Assembly: GCA_017613015.1 (NCBI GenBank) | Contig: JAGAEQ010000054.1 | Location: 1-33,271 of the forward strand | Source of the DNA: Bacteroidales bacterium | Lineage (GTDB): Bacteria; Bacteroidota; Bacteroidia; Bacteroidales; WCHB1-69 | Direction of reading: 5' to 3' | DNA length: 33,271 bases | Shown here: positions 7,868 to 16,791 of the stretch, in pieces | How positions within the stretch are numbered: the first letter of the stretch is position 1 | Layout of the letters: each line of letters begins with the position of its first letter | Notes under the pieces: model-generated | Database searches by the model: none | Told to the model about the DNA's origin: nothing | What the model saw: the letters and a program-made list of their open reading frames with translations, nothing else | Translations under genes and position numbers: made by a program

Positions 7868-10704
7868 GGCTTCAAATAGGCTTTGAGGTACTGGGCCGTA
7901 TAGCCGACACCCCGGCGTGCCACCTGCTCGGGTGTCCCTTCGGCGACGAGCTGCCCGCCGCGTGCGCCGCCCTCCTTGCCCATGTCAATCAGGTAATCGG
8001 CGGTTTTTATCACGTCCATGTTGTGTTCCACCACCAACACGGTGTTTCCCTTGCCCACTAACTGCTGCAACACGTTCAGCAGGATGCGGATATCCTCAAA
8101 ATGCAGGCCGGTGGTAGGCTCGTCCAGAATGTAGAAGGTGTTTCCCGTGTCCTTTTTGCTCAATTCGGCGGCCAGTTTGATGCGCTGCGCCTCCCCGCCC
8201 GAAAGCGTGGTCGAAGGCTGACCCAGGCCCAGGTAGCCCAGTCCGACCTTCTGCAAGGTGGACAGTTTGAGGGTAATGGAAGGTATGCCTTCGAAAAACT
8301 CCAGCGCTTCATTGACATTCATGTTCAGCACATCGCTGATGGATTTTCCCTTGTAGCGGACCTCCAGCGTTTCCCGGTTGTAGCGTTTGCCGTTGCAGGT
8401 CTCGCAATGCACATACACATCCGGCAGAAAGTGCATTTCGATGGTGCGCATGCCGGATCCCTTGCAGGTTTCGCAACGTCCGCCAGACACATTGATGGAG
8501 AAACGCCCCGCCGCGTAATTGCGCACCTTGGCTTCAGGCAGTGCGGCATACAGTTTCCGTATCTCGTCAAAAACCCCGATGTAGGTCGCCGGATTGGAAC
8601 GCGGGGTGCGCCCTATGGGCTGCTGGTTGATTTCTATGACTTTGTCAATATGCTCCAAACCTTCCACGGAAGCATAGGGCAGCGGCTGCTGCTCCGCCCG
8701 GTAGATGGCATGGTTGAGAATGGGGTACAACGTCCCGTTGACCAAGGTGGACTTGCCACTTCCCGACACGCCGGTCACACAGATGAGCGTGCCCAAGGGA
8801 AAACGCACGTTGATGTTTTTCAAATTATTGCCGCAAACCCCTTTCAACAAAAGCTCCTTTCCGTTCCCTTTGCGGCGTTTGGAAGGCACCTCGATGCAGC
8901 GGCGGCCGTTCAGGTAGTCCGCCGTCAGGGAATGGGCGGCCAGCAAATCCCCATAGCTTCCCGCCGAAAGGACATGCCCGCCCCGCACACCGGCTTCCGG
9001 CCCCACGTCCACGATGTAATCGGCGGCCTTCATGGTGTCCAGGTCGTGCTCCACCACAATCACCGAATTGCCCGCATCCCGCAGGCGTTTGAGCGAAGCA
9101 ATCAGGCGGTTGTTGTCCCGCTGGTGCAAGCCTATGCTCGGCTCGTCCAGAATGTACAGCACATTGACCAGACGGGAGCCTATCTGGGTGGCCAGGCGTA
9201 TGCGCTGCGCCTCTCCGCCAGAAAGGGTCTTGGAGGAACGGTTAAGACACAGGTAGTCTATGCCGAGATACAGCAGCAGCTCCAGTCTTCCGGTAATTTC
9301 CTTGACAATATCCTTGGCAATGAGCTGTTTTGTTTCATCCAGAAAATCGTTGACATGCCCCATCCATTCATACAGTTGCCCCAAATCCATGGATGCCAAA
9401 TCGGCGATGGACTGTTTGCCGATGCGGAAATACAGGGCCTCCTTGCGGAGACGGGCGCCATGGCACAGCTCGCAAGGCTGGGTGCGCATAAACTGCTGCG
9501 CCCATTTCCGGATATTGGCGGGCGCGTCTTCCGTATTCTGCGACAGAATGAAATTGACAATGCCCTCGAATCCGCCGTACAAAGCGGCACGCCCGCCTTC
9601 GTCCGCGTCGTCCGAGGCCATCGGCTGCTCCGAACCGTACAGCATAAGGTTCAGGGCTTCGTCCGGAAGCTCTTCTATGGGTGTGTCCAAGGTGAAGCGC
9701 ATCCGGGCGGCTATCTGCTCCAGCTGGTGGAACATCCAGTTGGACTTGTATTTTCCCAAAGGGGCCAAGCCGCCTTCCCGTATGCTTTTCCGGGCGTCGG
9801 GCACCAGTTTTTCCATGTCGGCGGCAATCACTTCGCCCAGCCCGTTGCAACGGGGACAGGCCCCGTAAGGCGAATTGAAGGAGAAAGTGCTGGCCTCCGG
9901 CTCCGGATAGGAAATGCCGGTGGTCGGGCACATGAGGTGGCGGCTGTAGATTTTCGGACGGCCGCCGTCCACCGGAAGGACCATCAAGGCCCCCTTGCCG
10001 TACTTCATGGCCGTCTGTATGGATTTGGTCAGGCGTTGGGTGTTTTCCTCCCGCACCTCCAACGTGTCCACCACCAATTCAATATCGTGGGTCTTGTAGC
10101 GGTCCACCTGCATGCGCACCAGCACCTCCTTCACCTCGCCGTCAATGCGGGCGTAGAGGAAACCCCATTTCAGAATCTGCTGGAACACTTCGCGGTAATG
10201 CCCTTTGCGCCCCCTAACCAAAGGCGAAAGAAGGTGGATTTTCCGGTTGGCGTACTGCTGCTGCACCAGCTCCACTATCCGGTGTTCGGTATAGCGGACC
10301 ATGGGCTCCCCGGTCTCGTAGGAATAGGCGGTCGCCACCCGTGCATACAGCAGGCGGAGAAAATCGTAAATCTCGGTCACCGTGCCCACCGTGGAGCGGG
10401 GGCTGCGGTTCACTGTCTTCTGCTCAATGGCGATGACCGGACTCAGACCGGTAATCTTATCCACGTCGGGACGCACCATGTCACCGATAAAATGCCGTGC
10501 ATACGAAGAGAAGGTCTCCATGTAGCGGCGCTGCCCTTCGGCATAAATGGTGTCAAAAGCCAAGGAGGATTTGCCGGATCCGGACAGGCCGGTAATCACC
10601 ACCAGACGGTTGCGCGGAATGTGTACGGTGATGTTTTTCAGGTTGTGCACACGCGCTCCTTGGATGACAAGCTCTTTTTCCTCCCCTTCGTAAGTCGATG
10701 CCAT
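7864..10704 (-). CDS. uvrA: Excinuclease ABC subunit A
   Basis: The damage-recognition ATPase of nucleotide excision repair; 946 residues, close to the E. coli 940. Two ABC cassettes: Walker [10 protein letters not shown] (39-47) and, in the second half, GVSGSGKST. Signature motifs are [12 protein letters not shown] and [12 protein letters not shown], each followed by a YILDEP Walker B. The C-terminal zinc finger is intact (CETC...CETC). The N-terminal one is degenerate: the first CxxC is CPTT, while the second (CPRC) is kept. The start is ATG 10704 ([11 protein letters not shown]); an upstream TTG at 10728 falls inside the promoter box. It is first in the run uvrA > U32 > membrane protein > symporter. 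Confidence 0.97.
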   Translation of the reverse strand: MASTYEGEEKELVIQGARVHNLKNITVHIPRNRLVVITGLSGSGKSSLAFDTIYAEGQRRYMETFSSYARHFIGDMVRPDVDKITGLSPVIAIEQKTVNRSPRSTVGTVTEIYDFLRLLYARVATAYSYETGEPMVRYTEHRIVELVQQQYANRKIHLLSPLVRGRKGHYREVFQQILKWGFLYARIDGEVKEVLVRMQVDRYKTHDIELVVDTLEVREENTQRLTKSIQTAMKYGKGALMVLPVDGGRPKIYSRHLMCPTTGISYPEPEASTFSFNSPYGACPRCNGLGEVIAADMEKLVPDARKSIREGGLAPLGKYKSNWMFHQLEQIAARMRFTLDTPIEELPDEALNLMLYGSEQPMASDDADEGGRAALYGGFEGIVNFILSQNTEDAPANIRKWAQQFMRTQPCELCHGARLRKEALYFRIGKQSIADLASMDLGQLYEWMGHVNDFLDETKQLIAKDIVKEITGRLELLLYLGIDYLCLNRSSKTLSGGEAQRIRLATQIGSRLVNVLYILDEPSIGLHQRDNNRLIASLKRLRDAGNSVIVVEHDLDTMKAADYIVDVGPEAGVRGGHVLSAGSYGDLLAAHSLTADYLNGRRCIEVPSKRRKGNGKELLLKGVCGNNLKNINVRFPLGTLICVTGVSGSGKSTLVNGTLYPILNHAIYRAEQQPLPYASVEGLEHIDKVIEINQQPIGRTPRSNPATYIGVFDEIRKLYAALPEAKVRNYAAGRFSINVSGGRCETCKGSGMRTIEMHFLPDVYVHCETCNGKRYNRETLEVRYKGKSISDVLNMNVNEALEFFEGIPSITLKLSTLQKVGLGYLGLGQPSTTLSGGEAQRIKLAAELSKKDTGNTFYILDEPTTGLHFEDIRILLNVLQQLVGKGNTVLVVEHNMDVIKTADYLIDMGKEGGARGGQLVAEGTPEQVARRGVGYTAQYLKAYLKP

Positions 10705-10725
10705 GGTATGCTGTAAACGAATGTG

Positions 10726-10733
10726 CAAAAGTA
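10726..10733 (-). promoter_or_regulatory. Bacteroidota -7 promoter box for uvrA
   Basis: Reads TACTTTTG on the minus strand (exact TAnnTTTG) with a T-run 17 bases upstream at 10751-10755, the same spacing as in front of the lipoprotein gene. The leader would be about 15 bases before the ATG at 10704. The rest of the 153-base gap up to 10857 holds nothing else I recognise. Confidence 0.6.
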
Positions 10734-10857
10734 GCGGAAATCCCGTTACGAAAAACCGTTTCCCCGCATATTTTCCCAGTTTTTTCCCAAGGGTTTCCCC
10801 GCAAGGCCTCCCGGACGGACACGAGCCATCCGCTTGGTGGGGAAAAGTGCCGCCGCA

Positions 10858-12132
10858 TCAGGTTTTGCGCTTCTCCCGCTTGGCGGCGACAAAAAGCACA
10901 TTGTTCAGAATCAGGCGGTAGCCCGAAGAGTTGGGGTGAAGGTTGAGGTCGGTGGGCTTGTCGCCCACAAAATGCTGGTAATCTTCCGGATCGTGGCCGC
11001 CCAGAAAGGTGAACATGCCGCGCCCGTACTCCCCGTGAATGTAGCGCACCTCATTAAAAGCCTTGCATTCGCCCAAAATGACGATTTCGGGTTTCACCTT
11101 GTCACGGCGGAAAGCGGTGGTCTGCCCCATAAAGCCGCGTATTACCTGCTCATGGTTCTGGCAGAGGATGGTCGGCACCACATCCCACTTGGCCGAGAAC
11201 TCAAAGAGCGTGAAAAAATCGCTGCTGCGGTTGGACATGTGCACCGAAGGGTCAATATCAATATCTGAAATCTCGTATTCCGCAGGATTGCGGGAAATCT
11301 TGAAATTCGTGAAGGCAAAAGTCTTGCTGAAATCCAGTTTCTGTTGCGCGGCGGGATCCATGGGGTCTCCGTCAAAAGGCGATTCGCAGATGTCCACCCC
11401 CTCCGCCGCCAAAGCCACGTCAAAACTGTCCGGAGCGGAGCACATGGCGAACATGTAGCCGCCGCCCATCACAAAATCGCGGATTTTCTTGGCCACCGCC
11501 AGTTTCAACTGGGAGACTTTCGCAAAACCCCATTTGCGTGCCATCTCCTCGTTTTTCCGCACATCCTCCCTGTACCAGTCGGCATTGCGGTAGTTGGCCC
11601 AGAACTTTCCGTACTGTCCGGTAAAATCCTCGTGATGCAGATGCAGCCAGTCATAGGCGGGCAGCACATCCGACATGATTTCGTCGTCATACACCACATC
11701 GTAAGGGATTTCCGCATAGGTCAGCACCAAGGTGACGGCATCGTCCCAAGGCAGTTTGTTTTTCGGGGAATACACGGCTATCCGGGGGGCTTTGGTCAGC
11801 TTGACCTCGCTCATGTTCACATCCGCCCGCATGATTTCCGCCAGCATGCCCTGCACCTTGCCGTCCGCCATCACCTCGTAGCGCACATCCCGGGCAAGGC
11901 ATTCGTTTTCCACCGCCTCATGGTAGGCACACAAAAAGCTCCCGCCCCGGTAGTTCAGCAACCAACTCACATCCACCTCCTTCGTCAGGGCCCAGTAGGT
12001 CAGGCCGTAGGCTTTGAGGTGGTTGGTCTGCTCCTTGTCCATCGGAATGAAGAGATAGGTGGCGTGCAGGGAAGGCATTCCCGACAGGCAAAGAAAAACA
12101 CATAGTATAATAGATTCCAGTCTTTTACGCAT
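10858..12132 (-). CDS. Secreted conserved protein of unknown function (type often auto-named asparagine synthetase B)
   Basis: A 424-residue protein with a cleavable signal peptide (hydrophobic 7-18, likely cut after SLHA, residue 24), so periplasmic or exported. It has none of the N-terminal Cys or PPi-loop motifs of true asparagine synthetase. From memory, related Bacteroidota proteins with LLNYRGGSF and LFIPMD-type N-termini are often given that name; I regard it as unsupported. Visible motifs are [15 protein letters not shown] (161-175) and a glycine-rich [19 protein letters not shown] (220-238), whose Cys231 after a beta-strand recalls the nucleophile elbow of class I glutamine-amidotransferase-like folds. 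The C-terminus has [14 protein letters not shown]. Its start overlaps the mtaB stop by 8 bases, so it is translated with mtaB. True function unknown. Confidence 0.8.
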   Translation of the reverse strand: MRKRLESIILCVFLCLSGMPSLHATYLFIPMDKEQTNHLKAYGLTYWALTKEVDVSWLLNYRGGSFLCAYHEAVENECLARDVRYEVMADGKVQGMLAEIMRADVNMSEVKLTKAPRIAVYSPKNKLPWDDAVTLVLTYAEIPYDVVYDDEIMSDVLPAYDWLHLHHEDFTGQYGKFWANYRNADWYREDVRKNEEMARKWGFAKVSQLKLAVAKKIRDFVMGGGYMFAMCSAPDSFDVALAAEGVDICESPFDGDPMDPAAQQKLDFSKTFAFTNFKISRNPAEYEISDIDIDPSVHMSNRSSDFFTLFEFSAKWDVVPTILCQNHEQVIRGFMGQTTAFRRDKVKPEIVILGECKAFNEVRYIHGEYGRGMFTFLGGHDPEDYQHFVGDKPTDLNLHPNSSGYRLILNNVLFVAAKREKRKT

Positions 12133-13423
12133 TGATTACCTCCCCTATGGCCAGACCGTCCGCCCCCAAGGGCCCGAGGCGCACCGCCTGTATGGTATTG
12201 ATTGATTTTTCGTCACACAACAGCTTTACTCTTAGGTAGTTTTCCGTAAAACCGCTATAATGTCCGTCGCATTCCTTGGACTCCACCAGCACTTGCGCCG
12301 TCCGCCCTTCACAGGCGCGGTAGAGCGCAGCCTTTTTCGCATCCGACAAGGCCATCAGCCGGCTGACCCTTTCCGCCTTCACGGCTTTGGAAACCTGCCC
12401 CTCCATTTCCGCCGCCGGCGTGTTCGGGCGCGGAGAATAGGGAAAAACGTGCAACGCACTCAACGGCAGGGATTCTATAAAACGATAGCAGGCTTCAAAA
12501 TCCGCCTCCGTTTCGCCCGGAAACCCCGCAATGACATCGGCAGCCACAAAGGCATAGGGCATACGCGCTTTGATGTTCCGCACCTTTTCCGCATACAAAT
12601 CCGTGCGGTAGCGCCGCCCCATAAGCGCCAGTATGCGGTCGCAGCCCGATTGCAGCGGAATGTGGAAATGGGGCATGATGTTCGGGCGTTCCGCCGCCAT
12701 GGCAATGATTTCGTCAGTCAGCAGGTTTGGCTCAATGGAAGAAATCCGCAGCCGCCGCAAGCCCTCCACCTCGGAAAGGGCAGACAGCAGATCGGCCAGA
12801 CGCTCCCCTTTCGAGCCCCGGTACTCCCCAATGTTCACGCCGGAAAGCACGATTTCCTTGATGCCGTGCGCCACCACCTCCGAAGCGTCGGCAAGCAGCC
12901 GGAACATCTCCCCGCTGCGGATCCGGCCCCGGGCGAGCGGCACCGTGCAATAGGTGCAGAAATAGTCGCAGCCGTCCTGCACTTTCAGGAAAGAGCGGGT
13001 GCGCTCCTCCTGCAAGGAATACGCGCCGAAGAAGACGGGTGCGTCCTCCGCGCCACGGTCGAACACATAGGCGGTGTCGCGGAACAGCAGGGGCAGTTTG
13101 TCCGGAAGCAGGAATTTGGTGTTGCTGCCCAGCACCATGTCCGCGCCAAGCTCCGCCTGCAAAGCCTCCGCCTTCAAGGCGGAATAGCAGCCCATCAGCA
13201 CCACTTTGGCCTGCGGACACCGCTGACGCACACGATGCACGTAATAGCGGCACTTGCGCCCGGCCTGCTCGGTCACGGCGCAGGTGTTCACCACATAGAC
13301 CTCCGCCTCCCCGTCAAAGGGCACGCACTGGTAGCCCGCCTGCGCCAGACGGTGCTCCAAAGTGGCGGTCTCGCTGAAATTCAGCTTGCAGCCTAAAGTC
13401 TTGAAAGCGATGCGCAAGCTCAT
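12125..13423 (-). CDS. mtaB: tRNA t6A37 methylthiotransferase MtaB
   Basis: A radical-SAM enzyme that adds a methylthio group to t6A at position 37 of ANN-decoding tRNAs (making ms2t6A); 432 residues, normal for the family. The N-terminal MTTase domain supplies C12 (TLGCKLN), C48 (NTCAVTE) and C79 (MGCYSA) for one 4Fe-4S cluster. The radical-SAM core supplies C152, C156 and C159 (CDYFCTYC). A C-terminal TRAM-like domain follows. GCKLN with NTCAVTEQA fits MtaB rather than MiaB or RimO. The start is ATG 13423, overlapping the thiL stop as ATGA and preceded by an unusually good GGAGGA inside thiL. Confidence 0.93.
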   Translation of the reverse strand: MSLRIAFKTLGCKLNFSETATLEHRLAQAGYQCVPFDGEAEVYVVNTCAVTEQAGRKCRYYVHRVRQRCPQAKVVLMGCYSALKAEALQAELGADMVLGSNTKFLLPDKLPLLFRDTAYVFDRGAEDAPVFFGAYSLQEERTRSFLKVQDGCDYFCTYCTVPLARGRIRSGEMFRLLADASEVVAHGIKEIVLSGVNIGEYRGSKGERLADLLSALSEVEGLRRLRISSIEPNLLTDEIIAMAAERPNIMPHFHIPLQSGCDRILALMGRRYRTDLYAEKVRNIKARMPYAFVAADVIAGFPGETEADFEACYRFIESLPLSALHVFPYSPRPNTPAAEMEGQVSKAVKAERVSRLMALSDAKKAALYRACEGRTAQVLVESKECDGHYSGFTENYLRVKLLCDEKSINTIQAVRLGPLGADGLAIGEVINA

Positions 13424-14514
13424 TCCTCCGTGGCAAGTGTGTCGTTCTCCAAGTTCCGCTTTTCCTGTTTCAGGTAAGCGTCCCAACCCTGCGCATGCAG
13501 GGCGATTTTTTTCTGATCATTGGTAATCAGGGCGTAATCCCCTATTTCCGGGGTCATGTAGCCTATCACGTGCACGGATTTCATGTCCTTGACACGCTCG
13601 TAATCCGACTGGCGCACCGTGAACAGCAGCTCGTAGTCCTCGCCCCCGTTCAAGGCCACGGTCGAAGGCACCAGGCCCAGCTCCATCGCTGTCCCGTAGG
13701 TCTGGGTGTCAATGGGGAGCTTTTCTTCGTAGAGACAGCATCCTTTGTGGGAATCCTTGGCCAGATGCATCACTTCGGAAGCCAGACCGTCGGAAATGTC
13801 AATCATGGAAGTGGGAATCACCCCCTTCTCTTTCAGCTGGTCCACCACATCCAAACGGGGCTCCGGCTTCAGCTGACGCTCCAGAATATAGTCGTACCCG
13901 TCCAAATCCGGCTGGGTTTTAGGGTCTTTCATAAACACCTGCTTCTCCCGCTCCAGAATCAGCAGTCCGGTGTAGGCCGCGCCCAAATTGCCGCTCACAC
14001 AAATCAAGTCGCCCTCGCCTGCCGTGTTCCGGCGGACAATGGTTTCCGGCTTGCCGTAGCCTATAACGGTCACGCTGAGGCACATGCCGCTTGCGGACGA
14101 AGTGGTGTCCCCGCCCACCAAATCCACACCGTAACGTTCACAGCACAAACGCATACCGGCATACAGCTCCTCTATGGCCTCCACTGTGAAACGGCTCGAA
14201 ACCGCCAAACCGACCAGCACCTGCTCCGGATGGGCGTTCATGGCCGCAATATCGGAAAGATTGACCGCTATCGCCTTGTATCCCAAATGTTTTAAAGGAA
14301 CATACGAAAGGTCGAAATGCACCCCTTCCATCAAAAGGTCTTTGGAAACCAGCACCTGACGCTGTCCCGCATCCAAAATGGCGGCATCATCGCCGACACC
14401 GCAGACCGAACTCGGGTTTTTCAGCTGTATTTTTCTGGTAAGCAAATCTATCAGTCCGAATTCCCCGCAACTTTCCAGGGGTGTGCGGCTTCCGTTTTCA
14501 AACATTGAATCCAT
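13420..14514 (-). CDS. thiL: Thiamine-monophosphate kinase
   Basis: ATP-dependent kinase that turns thiamine phosphate into the active cofactor thiamine diphosphate; cytoplasmic, AIR-synthase fold. 364 residues. Motifs: GVGDDAAIL near residue 40, NLSDIAAMNAHP, LVGGDTT, MIDISDGLASE and the C-terminal GGEDYELLFTV, all ThiL signatures. No other thiamine genes lie nearby, so it is an isolated member of the pathway inside a run of unrelated housekeeping genes. The 54-base gap before it (14515-14568) is very A/T-rich with an A-rich leader (GAGAAAAAAATG); I see no TAnnTTTG box there, so it is probably read from upstream. Alternative start ATG 14505 is possible. Confidence 0.95.
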   Translation of the reverse strand: MDSMFENGSRTPLESCGEFGLIDLLTRKIQLKNPSSVCGVGDDAAILDAGQRQVLVSKDLLMEGVHFDLSYVPLKHLGYKAIAVNLSDIAAMNAHPEQVLVGLAVSSRFTVEAIEELYAGMRLCCERYGVDLVGGDTTSSASGMCLSVTVIGYGKPETIVRRNTAGEGDLICVSGNLGAAYTGLLILEREKQVFMKDPKTQPDLDGYDYILERQLKPEPRLDVVDQLKEKGVIPTSMIDISDGLASEVMHLAKDSHKGCCLYEEKLPIDTQTYGTAMELGLVPSTVALNGGEDYELLFTVRQSDYERVKDMKSVHVIGYMTPEIGDYALITNDQKKIALHAQGWDAYLKQEKRNLENDTLATEE

Positions 14515-14568
14515 TTTTTTCTCTTTATCTATTTTATATGTCTTTCTATTTTTTTTAATTTTTCACTG

Positions 14569-15648
14569 TCAGGCCAGACGCACCTTGGGGTCCAGGTAGG
14601 CGTACAGCAAATCCACCACCACGTTCAGCACCACCAGAATCACCGAAATGTACAGCAGGCTGCCCATGACCACCGGGAAGTCGTATTTTTCCAACCCATT
14701 GACAATCATCACCCCGACCCCTTTGTAATCAAAAATATACTCCACAAAAACCGTTCCGGCCATCATGCCGGCCAACCAGCCGGAAACCACGGTCACCACC
14801 GGATTCAGGGCGTTTTTCACCACGTGGCGGAACAAGACCGCCGGATAGCCCAGCCCCTTGGCAAAAGCCGTCTGCACATAAGGCTGCGCCATCACCTCCA
14901 GCACCGAGTTGCGGGTCAGCTGCACCACCGAGGCCAACGGACGTATGCCCAAGGTCACGGCAGGCAGAATCAGGTTCTTCAAATCCAAATACTCCCCGTC
15001 CCCGAAATCGCTGACGGTATACAGGCTGCCGAACATGTTCAGCCCGGTGACATCGGCCAGCAGATAGGCGAACACCCACGCCAGCACAATGGCTGCGAAA
15101 AACGAGGGCACCGACATGCCCAGCACCGAACCAACCACGGCCGTCCGGTCAAACCATGTGTCCTTCCACACCGCGCACAGCACGCCCACCGCTATGCCGG
15201 ACAGAATGGCAATGAAAATCGCCAGCAAAGCCAGCAGCGCCGTTTTCGGAAACGCCTCATTCAGCATTTCCAGCACCGGACGCTTGGTCTGGTAGGAACG
15301 GCCCAGATACGGCACCTTGGCCGCGCAGCCCCAGGAGTGCCCGATGCGGAAAAGCAAACGGGCGCGGTATTTCGCGGAATCCAGGTAAAAGAAATGCTCC
15401 TTGTCCCGCAGCTGATGGAAAGACAAAGGCAGGCAATCGTTGGCATAGGAAAGGTAGCGCACCGCCACCGGACGGTCCAGGCCGAGTTCCTTGCGCACCG
15501 CCTCCACCGAGCCCAAATCCGTGCGCTGCCCCATGGTCATGACCGCCGAATCGCCGGGCAGCACAGAGAACAGGCAGAAAATGAGGGTAAACACCCCCCA
15601 CATCACTAATAAGCCATACCCCAAGCGTTTGCGCAAAAACTTTCCCAT
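14569..15648 (-). CDS. Orphan ABC transporter permease, DppB/OppB type
   Basis: A 359-residue inner-membrane permease of the oligopeptide/dipeptide/nickel importer class. TM1 is at about 10-30 (YGLLVMWGVFTLIFCLFSVL) followed by the family LPGD. A large periplasmic loop spans about 32-130, then TMs from 135 on. The cytoplasmic EAA loop that docks the ATPase is at 261-282 (AFAKGLGYPAVLFRHVVKNA). No partner permease, ATPase or binding protein is present in the window, so the rest of the transporter must be encoded elsewhere. It starts two bases after the polyprenyl synthetase stop, so the two are co-transcribed. Substrate unknown. Confidence 0.9.
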   Translation of the reverse strand: MGKFLRKRLGYGLLVMWGVFTLIFCLFSVLPGDSAVMTMGQRTDLGSVEAVRKELGLDRPVAVRYLSYANDCLPLSFHQLRDKEHFFYLDSAKYRARLLFRIGHSWGCAAKVPYLGRSYQTKRPVLEMLNEAFPKTALLALLAIFIAILSGIAVGVLCAVWKDTWFDRTAVVGSVLGMSVPSFFAAIVLAWVFAYLLADVTGLNMFGSLYTVSDFGDGEYLDLKNLILPAVTLGIRPLASVVQLTRNSVLEVMAQPYVQTAFAKGLGYPAVLFRHVVKNALNPVVTVVSGWLAGMMAGTVFVEYIFDYKGVGVMIVNGLEKYDFPVVMGSLLYISVILVVLNVVVDLLYAYLDPKVRLA

Positions 15649-15650
15649 GC

Positions 15651-16625
15651 TTATCCTTCCCTTGGTTCAAACGAAAGCGGCGCGGACAGCTCCTCTGTCA
15701 GGCGCAGCAAATCATCCCGGTATGGCGAAGGCGCAAAGGCGCGGCACCGCTGTTGAAGTTCCTCGCCCAAGGCTTTCAGGCGCGCGACGCTGCGCTGCCA
15801 TCCCCCGCTGCGGACAATCGTGGCGGCCAAGGCCGCCAAATCGGCTTCATTTTTTCCGGCTTTCCCGTACAGGCGGCGGAAATCCGCACGCTCCGCAAGG
15901 CAAAGCCCCTGCATGCACTCCAGCACGGGCAACGTCACTTCGCCCTCCCGGAGGTCGTTGTAACGCCCCTTCCCATCGGCGCCGCAGAAATCCTTGAGGT
16001 CGTCCCGCCACTGGAAAGCCGTGCCGAAGGCCCGGCCAAACGCGCCGAAAGCCTCCACCCGCTCCGCCGAAGCGGAAGCGGACATCGCGCCCCAACGGAA
16101 GGATGTCTCTATCAAAGAGGCGGTTTTCAGGTAAACGATGCGGTCATAGTCCGCCGTTTCCATCTCCAGATTGCCGCGCTGCGCCAACTGGCTGATTTCA
16201 CCTTCGGTCAGGCAACGCACCGTCCGGGTGACCTCTTTCAGCAGCTCCGGCAGCGCGGACGCGCTGAGCAGCTGCAATACCCGCGAAAGCAGGTTGTCCC
16301 CCAGCAGCACCGCGATTTTATTGTCCCAGATGGCATTCACCGAAGCCCGGTTCCGCCGCTCGGAAGCGTTGTCCACCACATCGTCATGGATGAGGGAGGC
16401 CTGGTGCAGCAGTTCCCCCATGCACGCCGCCCGGTACGTCTCTTCCGTAATGCCGCCGCACATGCCGGCGGTCAGCAGCACGATTTTCGGACGCAGCAAA
16501 CCGCCTTTCCGCTCCGAAAGGTAGTGCAGCAGCGTGTGGACGGAAACGTTCCCGTCTTGCAGAATGTCCCGCATACGATCCTCCGTCTCAGCGAGTTCCT
16601 TCTGTATCGAAAGTTCTTTTCCCAC
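15651..16625 (-). CDS. Long-chain polyprenyl diphosphate synthase
   Basis: Trans-prenyltransferase that extends FPP with IPP to make the side chain of quinones or a similar long prenyl diphosphate. 324 residues if started at the GTG at 16625, the length of Bacteroidota octaprenyl-type synthases. First aspartate motif DDVVD (81-85), second DDLKD (208-212, in QWRDDLKD). IPP-binding basic residues are in KGGLLRPK and in ERRNRASVN. No ATG is available between the weak promoter and conserved sequence; the GTG has AAAGAG just upstream and is my choice. The frame extends to 16817, but that would overlap the ileS leader and encode non-conserved sequence. It leads the run to the permease, thiL and mtaB. 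Chain length cannot be read from the sequence. Confidence 0.9.
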   Translation of the reverse strand: MGKELSIQKELAETEDRMRDILQDGNVSVHTLLHYLSERKGGLLRPKIVLLTAGMCGGITEETYRAACMGELLHQASLIHDDVVDNASERRNRASVNAIWDNKIAVLLGDNLLSRVLQLLSASALPELLKEVTRTVRCLTEGEISQLAQRGNLEMETADYDRIVYLKTASLIETSFRWGAMSASASAERVEAFGAFGRAFGTAFQWRDDLKDFCGADGKGRYNDLREGEVTLPVLECMQGLCLAERADFRRLYGKAGKNEADLAALAATIVRSGGWQRSVARLKALGEELQQRCRAFAPSPYRDDLLRLTEELSAPLSFEPREG

Positions 16626-16651
16626 CTCTTTCCGTTTCGTTGTAAAAGTTG

Positions 16652-16659
16652 CAAAGTTC
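16652..16659 (-). promoter_or_regulatory. Possible -7 box for the polyprenyl synthetase run
   Basis: Reads GAACTTTG on the minus strand, one mismatch to TAnnTTTG, about 27 bases before the proposed GTG start. It lies in the 166-base divergent gap with ileS. Confidence 0.3.
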
Positions 16660-16768
16660 CACAAAATCCGAATATGATTTCCGAAGATTTCCGAAAAAAA
16701 ATGGGAATGCGCCAAGGAAATTTTTATTGGCCGGGGCGGGGTGCGTATTGCTTTTTTATGGAAATTTG

Positions 16769-16776
16769 CAGTTTTG
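16769..16776 (+). promoter_or_regulatory. Possible -7 box for ileS
   Basis: Reads CAGTTTTG, one mismatch to TAnnTTTG. ATTG at 16747-16750, 18 bases upstream, could serve as the -33 element. The leader to the ATG at 16792 would be very short. Confidence 0.3.
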
Positions 16777-16791
16777 CATAAATTGTTTTCA

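Noticed and set aside
6461..7879. Long plus-strand open frame opposite the U32 gene
   Set aside because: Shadow frame; composition typical of an antisense translation and no start signal.
8101..10716. Very long open frame on the plus strand opposite uvrA
   Set aside because: It is a mirror of the GC-rich codon pattern of uvrA; the translation has no recognisable domain and uvrA is unmistakable.
10705..10728. TTG start at 10728 for UvrA
   Set aside because: It overlaps the promoter box, and the ATG at 10704 gives the normal family length.
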